Shown here: positions 9,341-18,603 of the stretch, piece by piece | Numbering within the stretch: position 1 is the first letter of the stretch | Layout of the letters: the number at the start of each line of letters is the position of its first letter | Source of the DNA: Enterobacteriaceae bacterium 4M9 | GTDB lineage: Bacteria > Pseudomonadota > Gammaproteobacteria > Enterobacterales > Enterobacteriaceae | NCBI GenBank assembly: GCA_010092695.1 | Contig: JAADJJ010000001.1 | Location: 1,922,001-1,986,000, forward strand | Direction: 5' to 3' | DNA: 64,000 nt | Notes under the pieces: generated by a model | What the model saw: the letters and a program-made list of their open reading frames with translations, nothing else | Databases searched by the model: none | What the model was told of the DNA's origin: nothing | Translations under genes and position numbers: made by a program

Positions 9341-10437
9341 GAGCGCCCCTCAAAGTCGATGCGCGGGTCGACCAGTGTATAAGTGATATCGCTTAAGATA
9401 TTCAGCAGCAGGCCAATCAGCGTGAAGATATAAAGCGTGCCGAACATCACCGGGTAGTCGCGCGACACCGTGGCCTCGTAGCCGAGCAGCCCCAGCCCAT
9501 TTAGCGAGAACATCACCTCAATGAGCAACGAGCCGGTGAAAAACATGCTGATAAATGCCGCCGGGAAGCCGGCAATCACCAGCAGCATGGCGTTACGAAA
9601 GATATGCCGCCAGAGAATTTGCTTATCATCAAGTCCTTTGGCGCGGGCGGTGACCACGTACTGCTTGCGGATTTCGTCCAGAAAGGCGTTTTTGGTGAGC
9701 ATAGTCAGCGAGGCAAAGCCGCCGATGACGGTTGCCAGCACCGGCAGGGTGATGTGCCACAGATAATCGGTGATTTTCTGATACCAGGGCAGGGCATCAA
9801 AATTGGCACTCACCAGACCGCGCAGCGGGAACCAGTCAAGCCAGGTGCCACCGGCAAAGAACACAATCAGCATGATGGCAAACAAGAACGACGGCACCGC
9901 GTAACCAACGATAATCAGGGCGCTGCTCCAGATATCGAACCGGCTGCCGTTGCTCACCGCCTTGCGGATGCCGAGCGGAATCGACACCAGGTAGATAATG
10001 AGGGTGCTCCATAGTCCAAGCGTGATGGAGACCGGCAGACTCTCTTTAATCAGTTGGATGACGGAGGCGCTGCGAAACAGGCTGTTGCCAAAGTCAAAGC
10101 GCGCGTAGTCCCAGAGCATTTTGAAATAGCGTTCATGCAGCGGTTTATCAAAGCCGTAGCGCTGGGTGATTTCAGCAATAATTTCCGGGTCCAGCCCGCG
10201 CGCCCCGCGATACTGGTTTTCACCGGGGTTGGCAATGCCGGTTTTGGCATGGGAGGCAGCGCCACCGGCGTCAGCACTAACGCCGGGCATGCCAGCGCTG
10301 TTGCCAAACTGGATAGCGGCAATGGCCTGGTCAACCGGACCACCGGGCGCAATTTGCACAATAAAAAAGTTCAGTGTGATGATGGCCCACAGCGTGGGAA
10401 TAATCAGCAGTAGCCTGCGTATCAGATAAGCGCCCAT
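9337..10437 (-). CDS. yejB: Peptide ABC transporter permease YejB
   Basis: 366 aa. Seen: N-terminal IRRLLLIIPTLWAIITLNFF membrane anchor typical of OppB/DppB permeases, a longer periplasmic loop with a Gly/Ala-rich insert, and the EAA loop ARAKGLDDKQILWRHIFRNA near residue 265. Partner of YejE in the YejABEF microcin C/peptide importer. It lies 8 bases downstream of yejA and overlaps yejE. Confidence 0.95.
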   Translation of the reverse strand: MGAYLIRRLLLIIPTLWAIITLNFFIVQIAPGGPVDQAIAAIQFGNSAGMPGVSADAGGAASHAKTGIANPGENQYRGARGLDPEIIAEITQRYGFDKPLHERYFKMLWDYARFDFGNSLFRSASVIQLIKESLPVSITLGLWSTLIIYLVSIPLGIRKAVSNGSRFDIWSSALIIVGYAVPSFLFAIMLIVFFAGGTWLDWFPLRGLVSANFDALPWYQKITDYLWHITLPVLATVIGGFASLTMLTKNAFLDEIRKQYVVTARAKGLDDKQILWRHIFRNAMLLVIAGFPAAFISMFFTGSLLIEVMFSLNGLGLLGYEATVSRDYPVMFGTLYIFTLIGLLLNILSDITYTLVDPRIDFEGRS

Positions 10438-10445
10438 ACCGTTCC

Positions 10446-12251
10446 TTAGCGCCGCTCGGCCGGTAACGAACCGGCTTTGTCAGCGTCATACCACCAGTTG
10501 TCAAAGCCCAGCGAGTACAGCGGGCGCGTTTGCGGGTGGGAGAATTTATTCCAGTACGCCAGCCGGTCGCGGGCCATGTACCACATTGGCAGCATGTAGT
10601 TATTCCAGGTCAGGACGCGGTCCAGCGCCCGCCCCAACGGCAGCAGCGCGTTCTTGTCGCCCTGGTGCTTAACAATCTGCGCAATTAAGGCATCGACCAC
10701 CGGGTCCTGCACGCCTGGCCGGTTCCAGGTGGAATCAATGTATTGTGAGGCCCAGAGAATTTGCAGGTCGGTACTGGGATAAGTCATGGCACGATACAGC
10801 GACGGCATCATGTCAAAATCGCGGCTGCGCAGGCGGTTGGTAAGCTGTGAGTTATCTACCTGGCGAATATTTACCGTAATGCCAAGCCGCGCCAGGCTGT
10901 GCTGAAACGGCAGCACCCACTGATTGTTGCCGCCTGCCGCCAGCAGTAGCTCAAAGCTGAACGGTGCTCCGGTTTTGCTGTTCACCAGTTGCTGTTTTTT
11001 AAGCTCCCAGCCTGCTTCTTTGAGCAGCGCCAGCGCGTTGAGCAGGTTAGTGCGGTCAAAGCCGTCGCCGCGCGAGCGTGGTGGCTGGTAAACCTTGGTA
11101 AACAGCTGCGGCGGCAGGTCTTTTTTAAATGGCGTAAGCAGCGCGGTTTCGGCTGCATCTGGTAGGCCACGCGCCGCGTATTCGGTGTTCTGGAAGTAAC
11201 TGTTAGTGCGGCTGTAGGCGCCGTAAAACAGCGCCTTATTCATCCACTCAAAGTCAAAGGCCAGCCCAATAGCTTCGCGCACCCGGCGGTCGGCAAACAG
11301 CGGGCGCTTAATGTTAAACGCCAGCCAGCGGGTATCCTGGGCCGATTCGTTGTTTTGTTCTTCTTTGACGATATAGCCGCTGCTGAAGTTACTGCCAATA
11401 TAGCGCGTGGCCCAGTTTTTGGGGCTGGATTCATCGCGCAGGTCGAAGGCACCGGCTTTAAAAGCCTCAAACGCGACGTTGTCGTCCAGGTAATAGTCAT
11501 AGCGGATGCTGTCAAAGTTCCAGCGGCCTCGGTTCACCGGCAGGTCGGCGGCCCAGTAGTCTTTTACCCGGCTGTAGGTGATGTACTGACCCATGCGCCA
11601 GGCGCTGACGCGATACGGGCCGCTGCCTGGCGGTGGCGCGGAGAGCGGGTCACCAAGCTTGTGGTCGCGCCAGAACTTCTCAGGCATTACCGGGAGCGTA
11701 AAGAGGCTCAACATGGTGTCTTTGCTGGGTTGCGGCAATTCAATACGCACGGTCGTGCGCGAAATGGCCTTCACGCTTACGCCCTTATAGTACAGGCGAA
11801 ACTGCGGCACGCCTTCGGTCATAAACTTGTGAAAGGTAAAGGCCATGTCCTGGGCGGTAATTGGGCTACCGTCGTGAAAACGCGCCCGCGGATTAATGTC
11901 GATTTCAGCCCAGGCAAAATTGGTTGGGTAGCGCGCCTTTTCGGCAATCAGCGGATAGTAGCTGCCGACTTCGTCATCGGAGGTGGTGTAGAGCGCATCG
12001 TAAATGGCATCGGTGCGCACGCCAGGGTTGCCGCGCAGGGCGTAGCGGTTGAAGTTATCAAAGGTGCCGATAGCGGCAAGCGTGATGTTGCCGCCTTTGG
12101 GGGCCGTGGGATTGACGTAGTTATAATGCGTAAACCCGGTGGCGTACTTCGGTTCACCAAGCACGGAAAACGCAGTACTTTCAGTTATCTCTTGCGCCAG
12201 GCAGCAGCCGCTTATCAGGCCCAGCAGCAGGGCGAACGCGCGCACAAACAT
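10446..12251 (-). CDS. yejA: Periplasmic peptide-binding protein YejA
   Basis: 601 aa. Seen: an N-terminal Sec signal peptide of about 19 residues (MFVRAFALLLGLISGCCLA then QE), followed by an SBP family 5 (OppA/DppA-like) extracellular solute-binding domain ending in the usual WWYD region. Role: binds peptides, including microcin C in E. coli, and delivers them to YejBE. First gene of yejABEF; the promoter should lie in 12252-12375, which is otherwise empty. Confidence 0.95.
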   Translation of the reverse strand: MFVRAFALLLGLISGCCLAQEITESTAFSVLGEPKYATGFTHYNYVNPTAPKGGNITLAAIGTFDNFNRYALRGNPGVRTDAIYDALYTTSDDEVGSYYPLIAEKARYPTNFAWAEIDINPRARFHDGSPITAQDMAFTFHKFMTEGVPQFRLYYKGVSVKAISRTTVRIELPQPSKDTMLSLFTLPVMPEKFWRDHKLGDPLSAPPPGSGPYRVSAWRMGQYITYSRVKDYWAADLPVNRGRWNFDSIRYDYYLDDNVAFEAFKAGAFDLRDESSPKNWATRYIGSNFSSGYIVKEEQNNESAQDTRWLAFNIKRPLFADRRVREAIGLAFDFEWMNKALFYGAYSRTNSYFQNTEYAARGLPDAAETALLTPFKKDLPPQLFTKVYQPPRSRGDGFDRTNLLNALALLKEAGWELKKQQLVNSKTGAPFSFELLLAAGGNNQWVLPFQHSLARLGITVNIRQVDNSQLTNRLRSRDFDMMPSLYRAMTYPSTDLQILWASQYIDSTWNRPGVQDPVVDALIAQIVKHQGDKNALLPLGRALDRVLTWNNYMLPMWYMARDRLAYWNKFSHPQTRPLYSLGFDNWWYDADKAGSLPAERR

Positions 12252-12375
12252 CGTCGGCAGTAGTCCTTGTCCCGGCTCGCCGCATTTTTCTGGCGCTCAA
12301 TGCGACAGCGAGGTCTGGTAACTCATTGTTATGGGATAATAAAGGAGCCCTGAACGTTTGTGAAATAAATGTCGT

Positions 12376-13935
12376 TTATTCACGCGCCGGGTCGCGACTC
12401 TTAAGCTGTTCCAGCATCAGCGGGCGGCTAAACCAATAACCCTGAAGATAATTCACACCGCGATCAATCAACCATTTCGCCTGTTCCTGGGTTTCGACAC
12501 CTTCAGCAACGGTGGTCATATTGAGGCGTTCTGCCAGCGTCAGCACCGCGTCCAGCACCGGGGCGGTGACGGTATCCTGGCCGATAGTATTCACAAAGCC
12601 ACGGTCGATTTTCAGGTAGTCGAGTTTAAATCGTTCAAGATAAATCAGCGCGCTGTGGCCGGTTCCGAAGTCGTCCACCGCAATTTCAAAGCCATGCTGG
12701 TGCAGCCAGTCAAACAGTGCCGGGGCTTCTTCTGCTTTCAGCATGTCGCGCTCGGTAATTTCAAACACGACCTGAAAATGATCTTCTGGCAACGAGGCGC
12801 TGAAGTTCAGTACATCGTCTTTAAATTCTGGTGCGTGCAGGTGGCCCGGTGCCAGGTTGACGGAAAGGCGTGAGCCTTTGGGGAGCAGTGCGCTCAGGGT
12901 GGACGCATCGGCAGCGATAAGCGTAAACAGATGGCGCGTGAGCGGCACAATTAAGTTTTGTGCTTCGGCAAAGGCGATAAAAGCGTCAGGGGGAATCATT
13001 CCCGCCGTGGGGTGCTGCCAGCGCATCAGCACTTCCACACCTGCCGTTTTGAGATCCGTGGCTTTAATGATTGGCTGGTAAACCGGATAAAACTGACCGC
13101 GACTGATGCCGATCAGGATCTCTTTACCGGTACGCTGGCGCAGGAACAAAAATGAGCCGCAGGCAAGTGCAAACAACAGTCCGGAGCCGAGCCCTGCCAG
13201 TGCGGCCAGCACGATATCCTCATGTGGCCAGTCGTCGCCAAAAAGCCAGACTGCCATGGGGTAACCGCGCAGCAGGGTTTTACGCACCGGGTTGAACTGA
13301 AGTTCAGTGACGGGAGTGACACGCGGAAAAAAGGTGGTCAGTGCTTTGTCGCCCACCACCAGTGCCGTGCCGGTAATATCGCGCTGGCGGGCGGTGTAGA
13401 GCAGATAAGGTGTGAGGCTAATATTGATGGTAACAAATACGCCGGTGTCTTTAATTTGTGGGTGGCGATACCAGACGGCGATGGCGGGTTTGGTAGGCAG
13501 CATGGGCGTGCCGCTTATCAGCGCCAGGTCGATAAGCTTGTTCGTCTTCAAGCTCGGCACCATATCTTTCACGCTTTTACGCATCTCGCCGGTGGCGGAG
13601 GAGCAGTAGGCCACACCATCACGCACCAGTAAAAAGGCACGCACGTTGACATTAAAGGCAGCGTTATAGGTAAGCTGTGCCGACACGTTGTTACACTCTT
13701 GCGCCGTGAGCGGTTGAATGGTTTGCGCGGTTATCGCAAGATCGTCAAAAAAGGTGCTCATATAGTCGCGGATGTCGTTGACCAGCACGGAGTAAGCCTC
13801 CTGGCGCTTATGATGCAGCCAGACGCTGGTCGTGCCGCCAATGATAAGCGCACAGAGTAACCCCAGCAAAACGCTCATCATGAGGATGCGTTTAGGCGTA
13901 GAGAGCGAGTGTGAAAAAATGTTTTTTGATGGCAT
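12376..13935 (-). CDS. pdeN: CSS-motif EAL-domain cyclic-di-GMP phosphodiesterase PdeN (Rtn)
   Basis: 519 aa (E. coli Rtn 518). Seen: TM1 near residues 18-38, a periplasmic CSS domain with YCSSATG near 110 and a second Cys (QECNN) near 80, TM2 near 240-262, then an EAL domain from 270: EVLMRW (variant EVL), ITERD, DDFGTGHS, KIDRGFV, EGVE. The acidic metal ligands expected for activity are present. Known of the family: periplasmic disulfide state gates hydrolysis of c-di-GMP to pGpG. Monocistronic; shares no operon with mepS. Confidence 0.93.
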   Translation of the reverse strand: MPSKNIFSHSLSTPKRILMMSVLLGLLCALIIGGTTSVWLHHKRQEAYSVLVNDIRDYMSTFFDDLAITAQTIQPLTAQECNNVSAQLTYNAAFNVNVRAFLLVRDGVAYCSSATGEMRKSVKDMVPSLKTNKLIDLALISGTPMLPTKPAIAVWYRHPQIKDTGVFVTINISLTPYLLYTARQRDITGTALVVGDKALTTFFPRVTPVTELQFNPVRKTLLRGYPMAVWLFGDDWPHEDIVLAALAGLGSGLLFALACGSFLFLRQRTGKEILIGISRGQFYPVYQPIIKATDLKTAGVEVLMRWQHPTAGMIPPDAFIAFAEAQNLIVPLTRHLFTLIAADASTLSALLPKGSRLSVNLAPGHLHAPEFKDDVLNFSASLPEDHFQVVFEITERDMLKAEEAPALFDWLHQHGFEIAVDDFGTGHSALIYLERFKLDYLKIDRGFVNTIGQDTVTAPVLDAVLTLAERLNMTTVAEGVETQEQAKWLIDRGVNYLQGYWFSRPLMLEQLKSRDPARE

Positions 13936-14060
13936 TGTGATTAAGATTCGCCTTGCCTGGAAACAGGGACATAAAACGTTTTGCTGTCAGAAACTATAAC
14001 CTGGTTAAAAAAGGGTGAGGCGTTATTTTGTTATCAGAGGTTTACGTTAACACAGGCAAT

Positions 14061-14087
14061 AAAAAACGCTGCCTGGCAGCGTTTTTT
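14061..14087 (-). terminator. Intrinsic terminator after mepS
   Basis: A perfect 13-bp inverted repeat around a single T (A6CGCTGCC at 14061 pairs with GGCAGCGT6 at 14075). On the minus strand it gives a GC stem followed by a T-run about 40 bases after the mepS stop. It could also stop transcription from the other side. Confidence 0.85.
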
Positions 14088-14123
14088 GTTCATCCATGAA
14101 ATATCAAAGGGATTGCAACGGTA

Positions 14124-14693
14124 TTAAGAGCGGTCCAGAACCCGGCGTGCCGAGTTGTAGCGCTTGTTCCAGTACGGTTCAGTGAGATTGGAAATCATCA
14201 CGCCGCTGCTGGTTGATGCGTGGACAAACTGGTTGTTGCCGATATAGATGCCGACATGGCGGCCGGTTGAGCCTGCACGGAAAAGCACCAAATCGCCTGT
14301 GCGTAATTTACCGCGGGTAACAAATTCACCGGAAGACTGCTGCTCGCTGGTGGAGCGGGGAAGTTCAAGCCCGAATTGTTCACGGAAGGTGCGTTGTACG
14401 AATGCTGAACAGTCAATGCCGCTTTTGGTGCTGCCGCCGAGACGATAGCGCACACCTTTCCAGCTGGCATACTGGTCCATAAGCCTGGATTTGATATCCA
14501 GATTCTGAACCATCTTTTCAAATTCGTCCTGAGATGCCTGGAGTAAGAAATCACCGTTATTGCCAGAGCCATAAACTTCAGGGCGGGCATTATTGGCGGT
14601 ATTGGTTGAACTACAGGCTGAGAGCGCTGCTGCCATTACCACTGCGGGCAGCGCACGTAAAATGTATCTCAAAATAGGTTGAGACTTGACCAT
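14124..14693 (-). CDS. mepS: Murein DD-endopeptidase MepS (Spr), NlpC/P60 lipoprotein
   Basis: 189 aa (E. coli 188). Seen: lipoprotein signal with lipobox LSAC (Cys27), then an NlpC/P60 domain with catalytic Cys95 in GIDCSAF, His146 in GRHVGIY and His158 in FVHAS. Known: an outer-membrane-anchored hydrolase that cuts D-Ala-mDAP cross-links to allow peptidoglycan growth; in E. coli its level is set by NlpI-Prc proteolysis. An unusually structured leader lies upstream (see 14719-14827). Confidence 0.96.
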   Translation of the reverse strand: MVKSQPILRYILRALPAVVMAAALSACSSTNTANNARPEVYGSGNNGDFLLQASQDEFEKMVQNLDIKSRLMDQYASWKGVRYRLGGSTKSGIDCSAFVQRTFREQFGLELPRSTSEQQSSGEFVTRGKLRTGDLVLFRAGSTGRHVGIYIGNNQFVHASTSSGVMISNLTEPYWNKRYNSARRVLDRS

Positions 14694-14718
14694 TGCGTTT
14701 ATTATCCCTTGATGTCCT

Positions 14719-14827
14719 TAACGACGAATATCGTTATCAAAATGCCAAACGTGGTTGAGAATAATACACCCACGTTTTGAGACAATTCCGTATATTCAAA
14801 AATGTGGCGCAGCGCACATTTTTGAAT
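14719..14827 (-). promoter_or_regulatory. Three consecutive hairpins in the mepS upstream region
   Basis: Seen directly: perfect inverted repeats of 13 bp (14794-14806 with 14815-14827, 8-base loop), 8 bp (14747-14754 with 14770-14777, 15-base loop) and 6 bp (14719-14724 with 14731-14736, 6-base loop), in a row and ending 26 bases before the mepS start. If the promoter is upstream of 14827 this would be a structured 5' leader; if not, the 13-bp repeat could be a protein-binding site. No known riboswitch class is recognised. Confidence 0.55.
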
Positions 14828-15049
14828 TCGGCTGTCTTTGCACGAAAAGCGCGTCAAACGTCGGAAAGAGTACCTGATAGCCCTGATGATGGCGAGCACT
14901 TTTAGGCAAATTCTTTATTAGAAATTGTGATTGCTTAAGACAAAATGTGAGCAAATATCAAGGGGCTTTGGTTAAGTGTTAATCACACTGCGGCAGGCTT
15001 TGTGAACAACTGTGAACATGTTTAGATAATGATATGTTTCAGATCAAAT
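14828..15049. other. AT-rich intergenic region between mepS and lpxT
   Basis: About 220 bases between the lpxT terminator and the mepS hairpins, with no open reading frame that resembles a gene. It is the likely site of the mepS promoter; no clear -35/-10 pair stands out. Confidence 0.4.
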
Positions 15050-15083
15050 AAAGCCGGAATATTAATGCAGTATTACCGGCTTT
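15050..15083 (-). terminator. Intrinsic terminator after lpxT
   Basis: Arms AAAGCCGG (15050-15057) and CCGGCTTT (15076-15083) form an 8-bp stem with further AT pairing inside. The minus strand reads into an AT-rich stretch (ATTTGATC). It lies directly behind the lpxT stop. Confidence 0.65.
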
Positions 15084-15091
15084 GTTGTTAA

Positions 15092-15805
15092 TTAATTGTT
15101 TGATGTTTGTTTGTATTTTCCGGGTAAAGAACGATCGAATCTGTTAATGACCTTATCACTTAATGGGGTCATTAATACCCAGGGTAACCCTACCAGCACG
15201 ATGGATAATGAACCGTTAAAAACGTCAGTAAACCAGTGAGCGCCGATCATCATACGCGGCAGAGAGAAAATAACGAAAATCGCCAGCGCAATAACAAAAG
15301 CTGTTTTGCCAAAATAACGCAGCATGAAGCCGGTGAAGATAAGCAGCATCATTCCGTGGTCACCTGGATAGCTGTCGCGCGAGGCATCCTTGGTGGGAAT
15401 ATTGAGCAATTCACTCACCCGATTAATATCACTTAATGTCAGCGTTGGGCTGGGGCGCACCACCGGCAGGCAGTGCCCGGCCTGGTTGAGCACAACCGCA
15501 CACAGCAACATCACCACACCCATAATCACAATGCGGCGTTTGCCTTGCGGCGTACTGTGCCACCAGAACCACAGCATCAGCAGACCCATACACAGCAGCG
15601 AGCACAGGTCGAATGCGCGGTTGTTCGTCACCGCCACAAGCCATAGAAAAGGTGTGCTGGTTGCAAGACGATGATTAAAGAAGCGGAAGATACCCTCGTC
15701 AACCGGCTCCCAGAGGCCATGGCCTGGCGGCAAGTACCAGGAAAGAAAAAGCGCAATGCCTAAAAAATTGAACAGCAGTATCAGCGGCAGGCGCGAACGC
15801 GTCAT
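15092..15805 (-). CDS. lpxT: Lipid A 1-diphosphate synthase LpxT (PAP2 family)
   Basis: 237 aa from the ATG at 15805, identical in length to E. coli LpxT and preceded by GAGGA; a start 33 codons earlier lacks family support. Seen: six hydrophobic segments and PAP2 motifs KDASRDSYPGDHGM near residue 145 and RMMIGAHWFTDV near 195. Known: transfers phosphate from undecaprenyl diphosphate to the 1-phosphate of lipid A at the periplasmic face, recycling the carrier lipid. It follows yeiR on the same strand after 47 bases. Confidence 0.93.
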   Translation of the reverse strand: MTRSRLPLILLFNFLGIALFLSWYLPPGHGLWEPVDEGIFRFFNHRLATSTPFLWLVAVTNNRAFDLCSLLCMGLLMLWFWWHSTPQGKRRIVIMGVVMLLCAVVLNQAGHCLPVVRPSPTLTLSDINRVSELLNIPTKDASRDSYPGDHGMMLLIFTGFMLRYFGKTAFVIALAIFVIFSLPRMMIGAHWFTDVFNGSLSIVLVGLPWVLMTPLSDKVINRFDRSLPGKYKQTSNN

Positions 15806-15852
15806 AATGTCCTCGGTAACAAAAATATGGTGAGGATGTAACATTAGACCTT

Positions 15853-16833
15853 TTATGGTAAACGTAAATTCAATAACTCTTTTTGTAACGTATTCCAGTC
15901 GCATTCAGCATGGTGAATGACCTCAATCCGGCTGTCCGGCGGCGGCGTATTTGACTGGGTTTCAATGTGGAAATCAGCGCCCTGGCGGTTGACGCGCACC
16001 AGTCCTTCAGGAATACGTAGCACGCCCTTTACCCGATCAACGGGTGCGAGCCGCGCCCATTCCAGCAGACCGATGGTGTCAAAGCAGGTCTCGGCGTCAA
16101 AAATCCAGCCGCAGGCATGGTAGCCCTGGCCGCTGTTAAGGCTGCGTCGCCAGCGCTGATGGTCGGGCAAACTCAGTGCACCCAGTCCGCTTATGGGGAC
16201 GTGAGTATGGCTGTGGGCGGCACTTTCGTTAAGCGCGCGCAGGTTTTTGCGCGGCCTGTCGAGCAATGTCCCGTCAATCTGTCCGTGGCTGGCGGTGACG
16301 GTTTCACGCCCATCCAGGTTTGCCTCAAGCCACTGCGTCAGCGCCGCCTGGCTGGCATCATCCTGTCTGTCGGCTTTGTTGAGGACGATGATATCTGCGG
16401 CTGCCAGCTGGTCGCGGAAGTTTTCATCGTCTCGGTAGCGTGCTTCTGTAAGCTGGCGTGCATCAAGCAGGGTGAGCGTTGCACATAATGTTATCCACGG
16501 CTCATAAACGGGCGCGGTCAGCATATCTAGGATCTGCTTCGGATGACCCAGGCCAGTAGGTTCAATCAACAACCGATCGGGCTTACCCTGGCGCAGCAGC
16601 GTGTTCAGTCCGACCTGCATCGGCAAGCCATTTACACAACACATGCAGCCGCCGGGGATTTCCTTGAGCAGGGCGCCGCTGTCTGCCATCAGCGCGCCAT
16701 CAATGCCCACTTCGCCAAACTCGTTGACCAGCACCGCCCATTTCTCGTTTGCGGGTTTGTTGGCCAGCAGGTGCAGGATGGTCGTGGTTTTGCCGCTGCC
16801 GAGAAAACCGGTTATCAGATTCGTTTTAGTCAC
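15853..16833 (-). CDS. yeiR: G3E-family Zn-binding GTPase YeiR
   Basis: 326 aa from the GTG at 16833, which matches the E. coli N-terminus (M/V-T-x-TNLI) and has GAGAG upstream; a second GTG at 16845 would add 4 residues. Seen: Walker A GFLGSGKTT, the COG0523 metal motif CMCC near residue 67, NKAD for guanine specificity, and a C-terminal CobW domain. Known of the family: zinc-binding GTPases thought to act as metallochaperones; E. coli YeiR binds zinc and hydrolyses GTP. Its client is unknown. Confidence 0.9.
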   Translation of the reverse strand: MTKTNLITGFLGSGKTTTILHLLANKPANEKWAVLVNEFGEVGIDGALMADSGALLKEIPGGCMCCVNGLPMQVGLNTLLRQGKPDRLLIEPTGLGHPKQILDMLTAPVYEPWITLCATLTLLDARQLTEARYRDDENFRDQLAAADIIVLNKADRQDDASQAALTQWLEANLDGRETVTASHGQIDGTLLDRPRKNLRALNESAAHSHTHVPISGLGALSLPDHQRWRRSLNSGQGYHACGWIFDAETCFDTIGLLEWARLAPVDRVKGVLRIPEGLVRVNRQGADFHIETQSNTPPPDSRIEVIHHAECDWNTLQKELLNLRLP

Positions 16834-16935
16834 AGGCGCTCTCACCCAAAAGGTAAATAAAGAGGAGCATTATCCTGGCGAAAACCGCGGCAAAAGAGAA
16901 GGGCAACAGCAATGTGCTGTCGCCCGCAGGGGAAA

Positions 16936-18402
16936 TTAGCGTTTTGCCAGGTGTGCGACGGCTGCGCGTGCGCCGTGCTGGCACAGCGTTTTCCAGGCCC
17001 GCTGGACACCGTCAACAAAGCGGGCGTCCTGGGTCAGCGTGGCACCAAAAATTTCCTCAAGGCCCAGCAGTGCGTCCACGCGCGCGTCTTCGTCGCTGGC
17101 GCTAACCCGCCCGGCAATGCGCTCGTACAGTGGATCGCGCACGTCGATGGTTTTGCCTGCATCGTCCACGCCGCTGACGTAGCGCATCCATCCAGCCACG
17201 CCAAGCGCCAGACATGACCAGTCGCTGTGGTGTTCAAGATGCCAGCGGATGCTTTCCAGCATGCGCTGCGGCAGTTTCTGGCTGCCATCCATCGCAATTT
17301 GCCAGGTGCGATGCTTCAGCGTCGGGTTGGCAAAGCGGGCAAGCAGGCTATCGGCGTACTGGTTTAAATCAACACCGGTAATGTTGAGCGTCGGCGCCTG
17401 CTCATCAAGCATCAGTCTGCGGGCCGCCAGCCGAAAATTGTCGTCGGCCATACAGTCTGCAATGTGCGCGTAACCTGCCAGATAGCCGAGATACGCCAGA
17501 AACGAGTGGCTGCCGTTGAGCATTCGCAGCTTCATTTGCTCCCAGGGCATGACATCATCCACCATCTGCACGCCAGCCACCTCCCACTCAGGACGACCGG
17601 CGACGAAACTATCTTCAATCACCCACTGAATAAACGGCTCGGCGCTGATAGCGCACGGATCGTCCACGCCCAGTACATCGGCAATCTCCTGCAAGGACTC
17701 AGGCGTGGCAGCGGGTACGATGCGGTCAACCATGGTTGACGGAAAGGTCACGTACTCAACAATCCATTCGGCAAGCTCTGGACTACGCTGCTGCGCCAGG
17801 TCGAGGACTGCGCGGCGCACGACGTGTCCGTTGTCGGGAATGTTATCGCAAGAGAGCACGGTAAACGGTGCCAGCCCGCGTTCGCGACGCCGCGCCAGGG
17901 CTTCGACCAGAATGCCCGGTGCAGAGTGCGGCTCATGGGGGAACTGGAGGTCGTGCACAATGCGTTCGTTGTGCTTATCGAGCCTGCCGCTTGCCGGGTC
18001 AATACAGTAGCCCTTTTCGGTGATGGTCAGCGAGACAATGGCCACCTGCGGCTCGCAGAACTTCTCAATAATGGCGGCCAGACCGTCCAGCCGCGCGTTC
18101 AGGCACTCGCGTACTGCACCCACCACAATGGCCTCGTCGCCCTGCGGGCCTTTCTCCAGCACGGTAAAAAGATGCGCCTGTGCGCGTAGCGCCTGCATCA
18201 GCTTGTCGCCGCTGAACAGACTGATTTCGCAAATGCCCCAGTCACCGCCGAGCGCGTTCAGTACGCGGTCAGTCAGTAGCGCCTGGTGAGCGCGGTGAAA
18301 CGCGCCAAAGCCGAGGTGGACGATGCGTGTTTTTAGCGCCTGGCGGTCGTAGTGCGGCTGCTGAACATGCGTGGGCAGGTGGGTGGTGGCAAGCGTCGTC
18401 AT
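16936..18402 (-). CDS. yeiQ: Mannitol dehydrogenase-family oxidoreductase YeiQ (fructuronate reductase-like)
   Basis: 488 aa, E. coli YeiQ length. Seen: N-terminal Rossmann segment IVHLGFGAFHRAHQA near residue 27 and the polyol dehydrogenase catalytic Lys region (KLRMLNGSHSFLAYLGYLAG) near residue 290. The family oxidises/reduces mannitol, altronate, mannonate or arabinitol with NAD(H). The divergent neighbour is uxuA with UxuR/ExuR-like operators in between, so a fructuronate-to-mannonate reductase role is the best inference here. Confidence 0.9.
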   Translation of the reverse strand: MTTLATTHLPTHVQQPHYDRQALKTRIVHLGFGAFHRAHQALLTDRVLNALGGDWGICEISLFSGDKLMQALRAQAHLFTVLEKGPQGDEAIVVGAVRECLNARLDGLAAIIEKFCEPQVAIVSLTITEKGYCIDPASGRLDKHNERIVHDLQFPHEPHSAPGILVEALARRRERGLAPFTVLSCDNIPDNGHVVRRAVLDLAQQRSPELAEWIVEYVTFPSTMVDRIVPAATPESLQEIADVLGVDDPCAISAEPFIQWVIEDSFVAGRPEWEVAGVQMVDDVMPWEQMKLRMLNGSHSFLAYLGYLAGYAHIADCMADDNFRLAARRLMLDEQAPTLNITGVDLNQYADSLLARFANPTLKHRTWQIAMDGSQKLPQRMLESIRWHLEHHSDWSCLALGVAGWMRYVSGVDDAGKTIDVRDPLYERIAGRVSASDEDARVDALLGLEEIFGATLTQDARFVDGVQRAWKTLCQHGARAAVAHLAKR

Positions 18403-18466
18403 AAGTCAGAGTCCTGATGCGTAAGAAGGTATCAGCACTTAGCCTAATGTTATATGACAGCATTTT

Positions 18467-18484
18467 AAATTGGTATGCCGTTTT
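18467..18484. promoter_or_regulatory. UxuR/ExuR-like operator on the yeiQ side
   Basis: AAATTGGTATGCCGTTT starts at 18467, 65 bases upstream of the yeiQ start. It fits the AAATTGGTATACCAATTT hexuronate regulator consensus well on its left half and partly on its right half. Regulation by UxuR/ExuR is inferred from the match and the flanking genes. Confidence 0.6.
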
Positions 18485-18569
18485 TATCGACGTAATGTGA
18501 AGCGGATCGTACTGTTTCGCGCTTGTGGTTGACGCATTTTCGCTGAGGCGTAGGGTGAGGGCAGTGCAT

Positions 18570-18587
18570 TTAATTGGTATAACAACT
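18570..18587. promoter_or_regulatory. UxuR/ExuR-like operator on the uxuA side
   Basis: TTAATTGGTATAACAACT at 18570-18587, 17 bases before the uxuA start. It shares the ATTGGTAT core with the site at 18467, about 103 bases away, and would sit across the promoter or transcript start of uxuA. Confidence 0.6.
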
Positions 18588-18603
18588 TTGATGGGGAGTT
18601 TGC

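Noticed and set aside
11355..12263. Plus-strand 302-residue open frame
   Set aside because: Exact antisense of yejA; long antisense frames are common in GC-rich genes and this one shows no domain.
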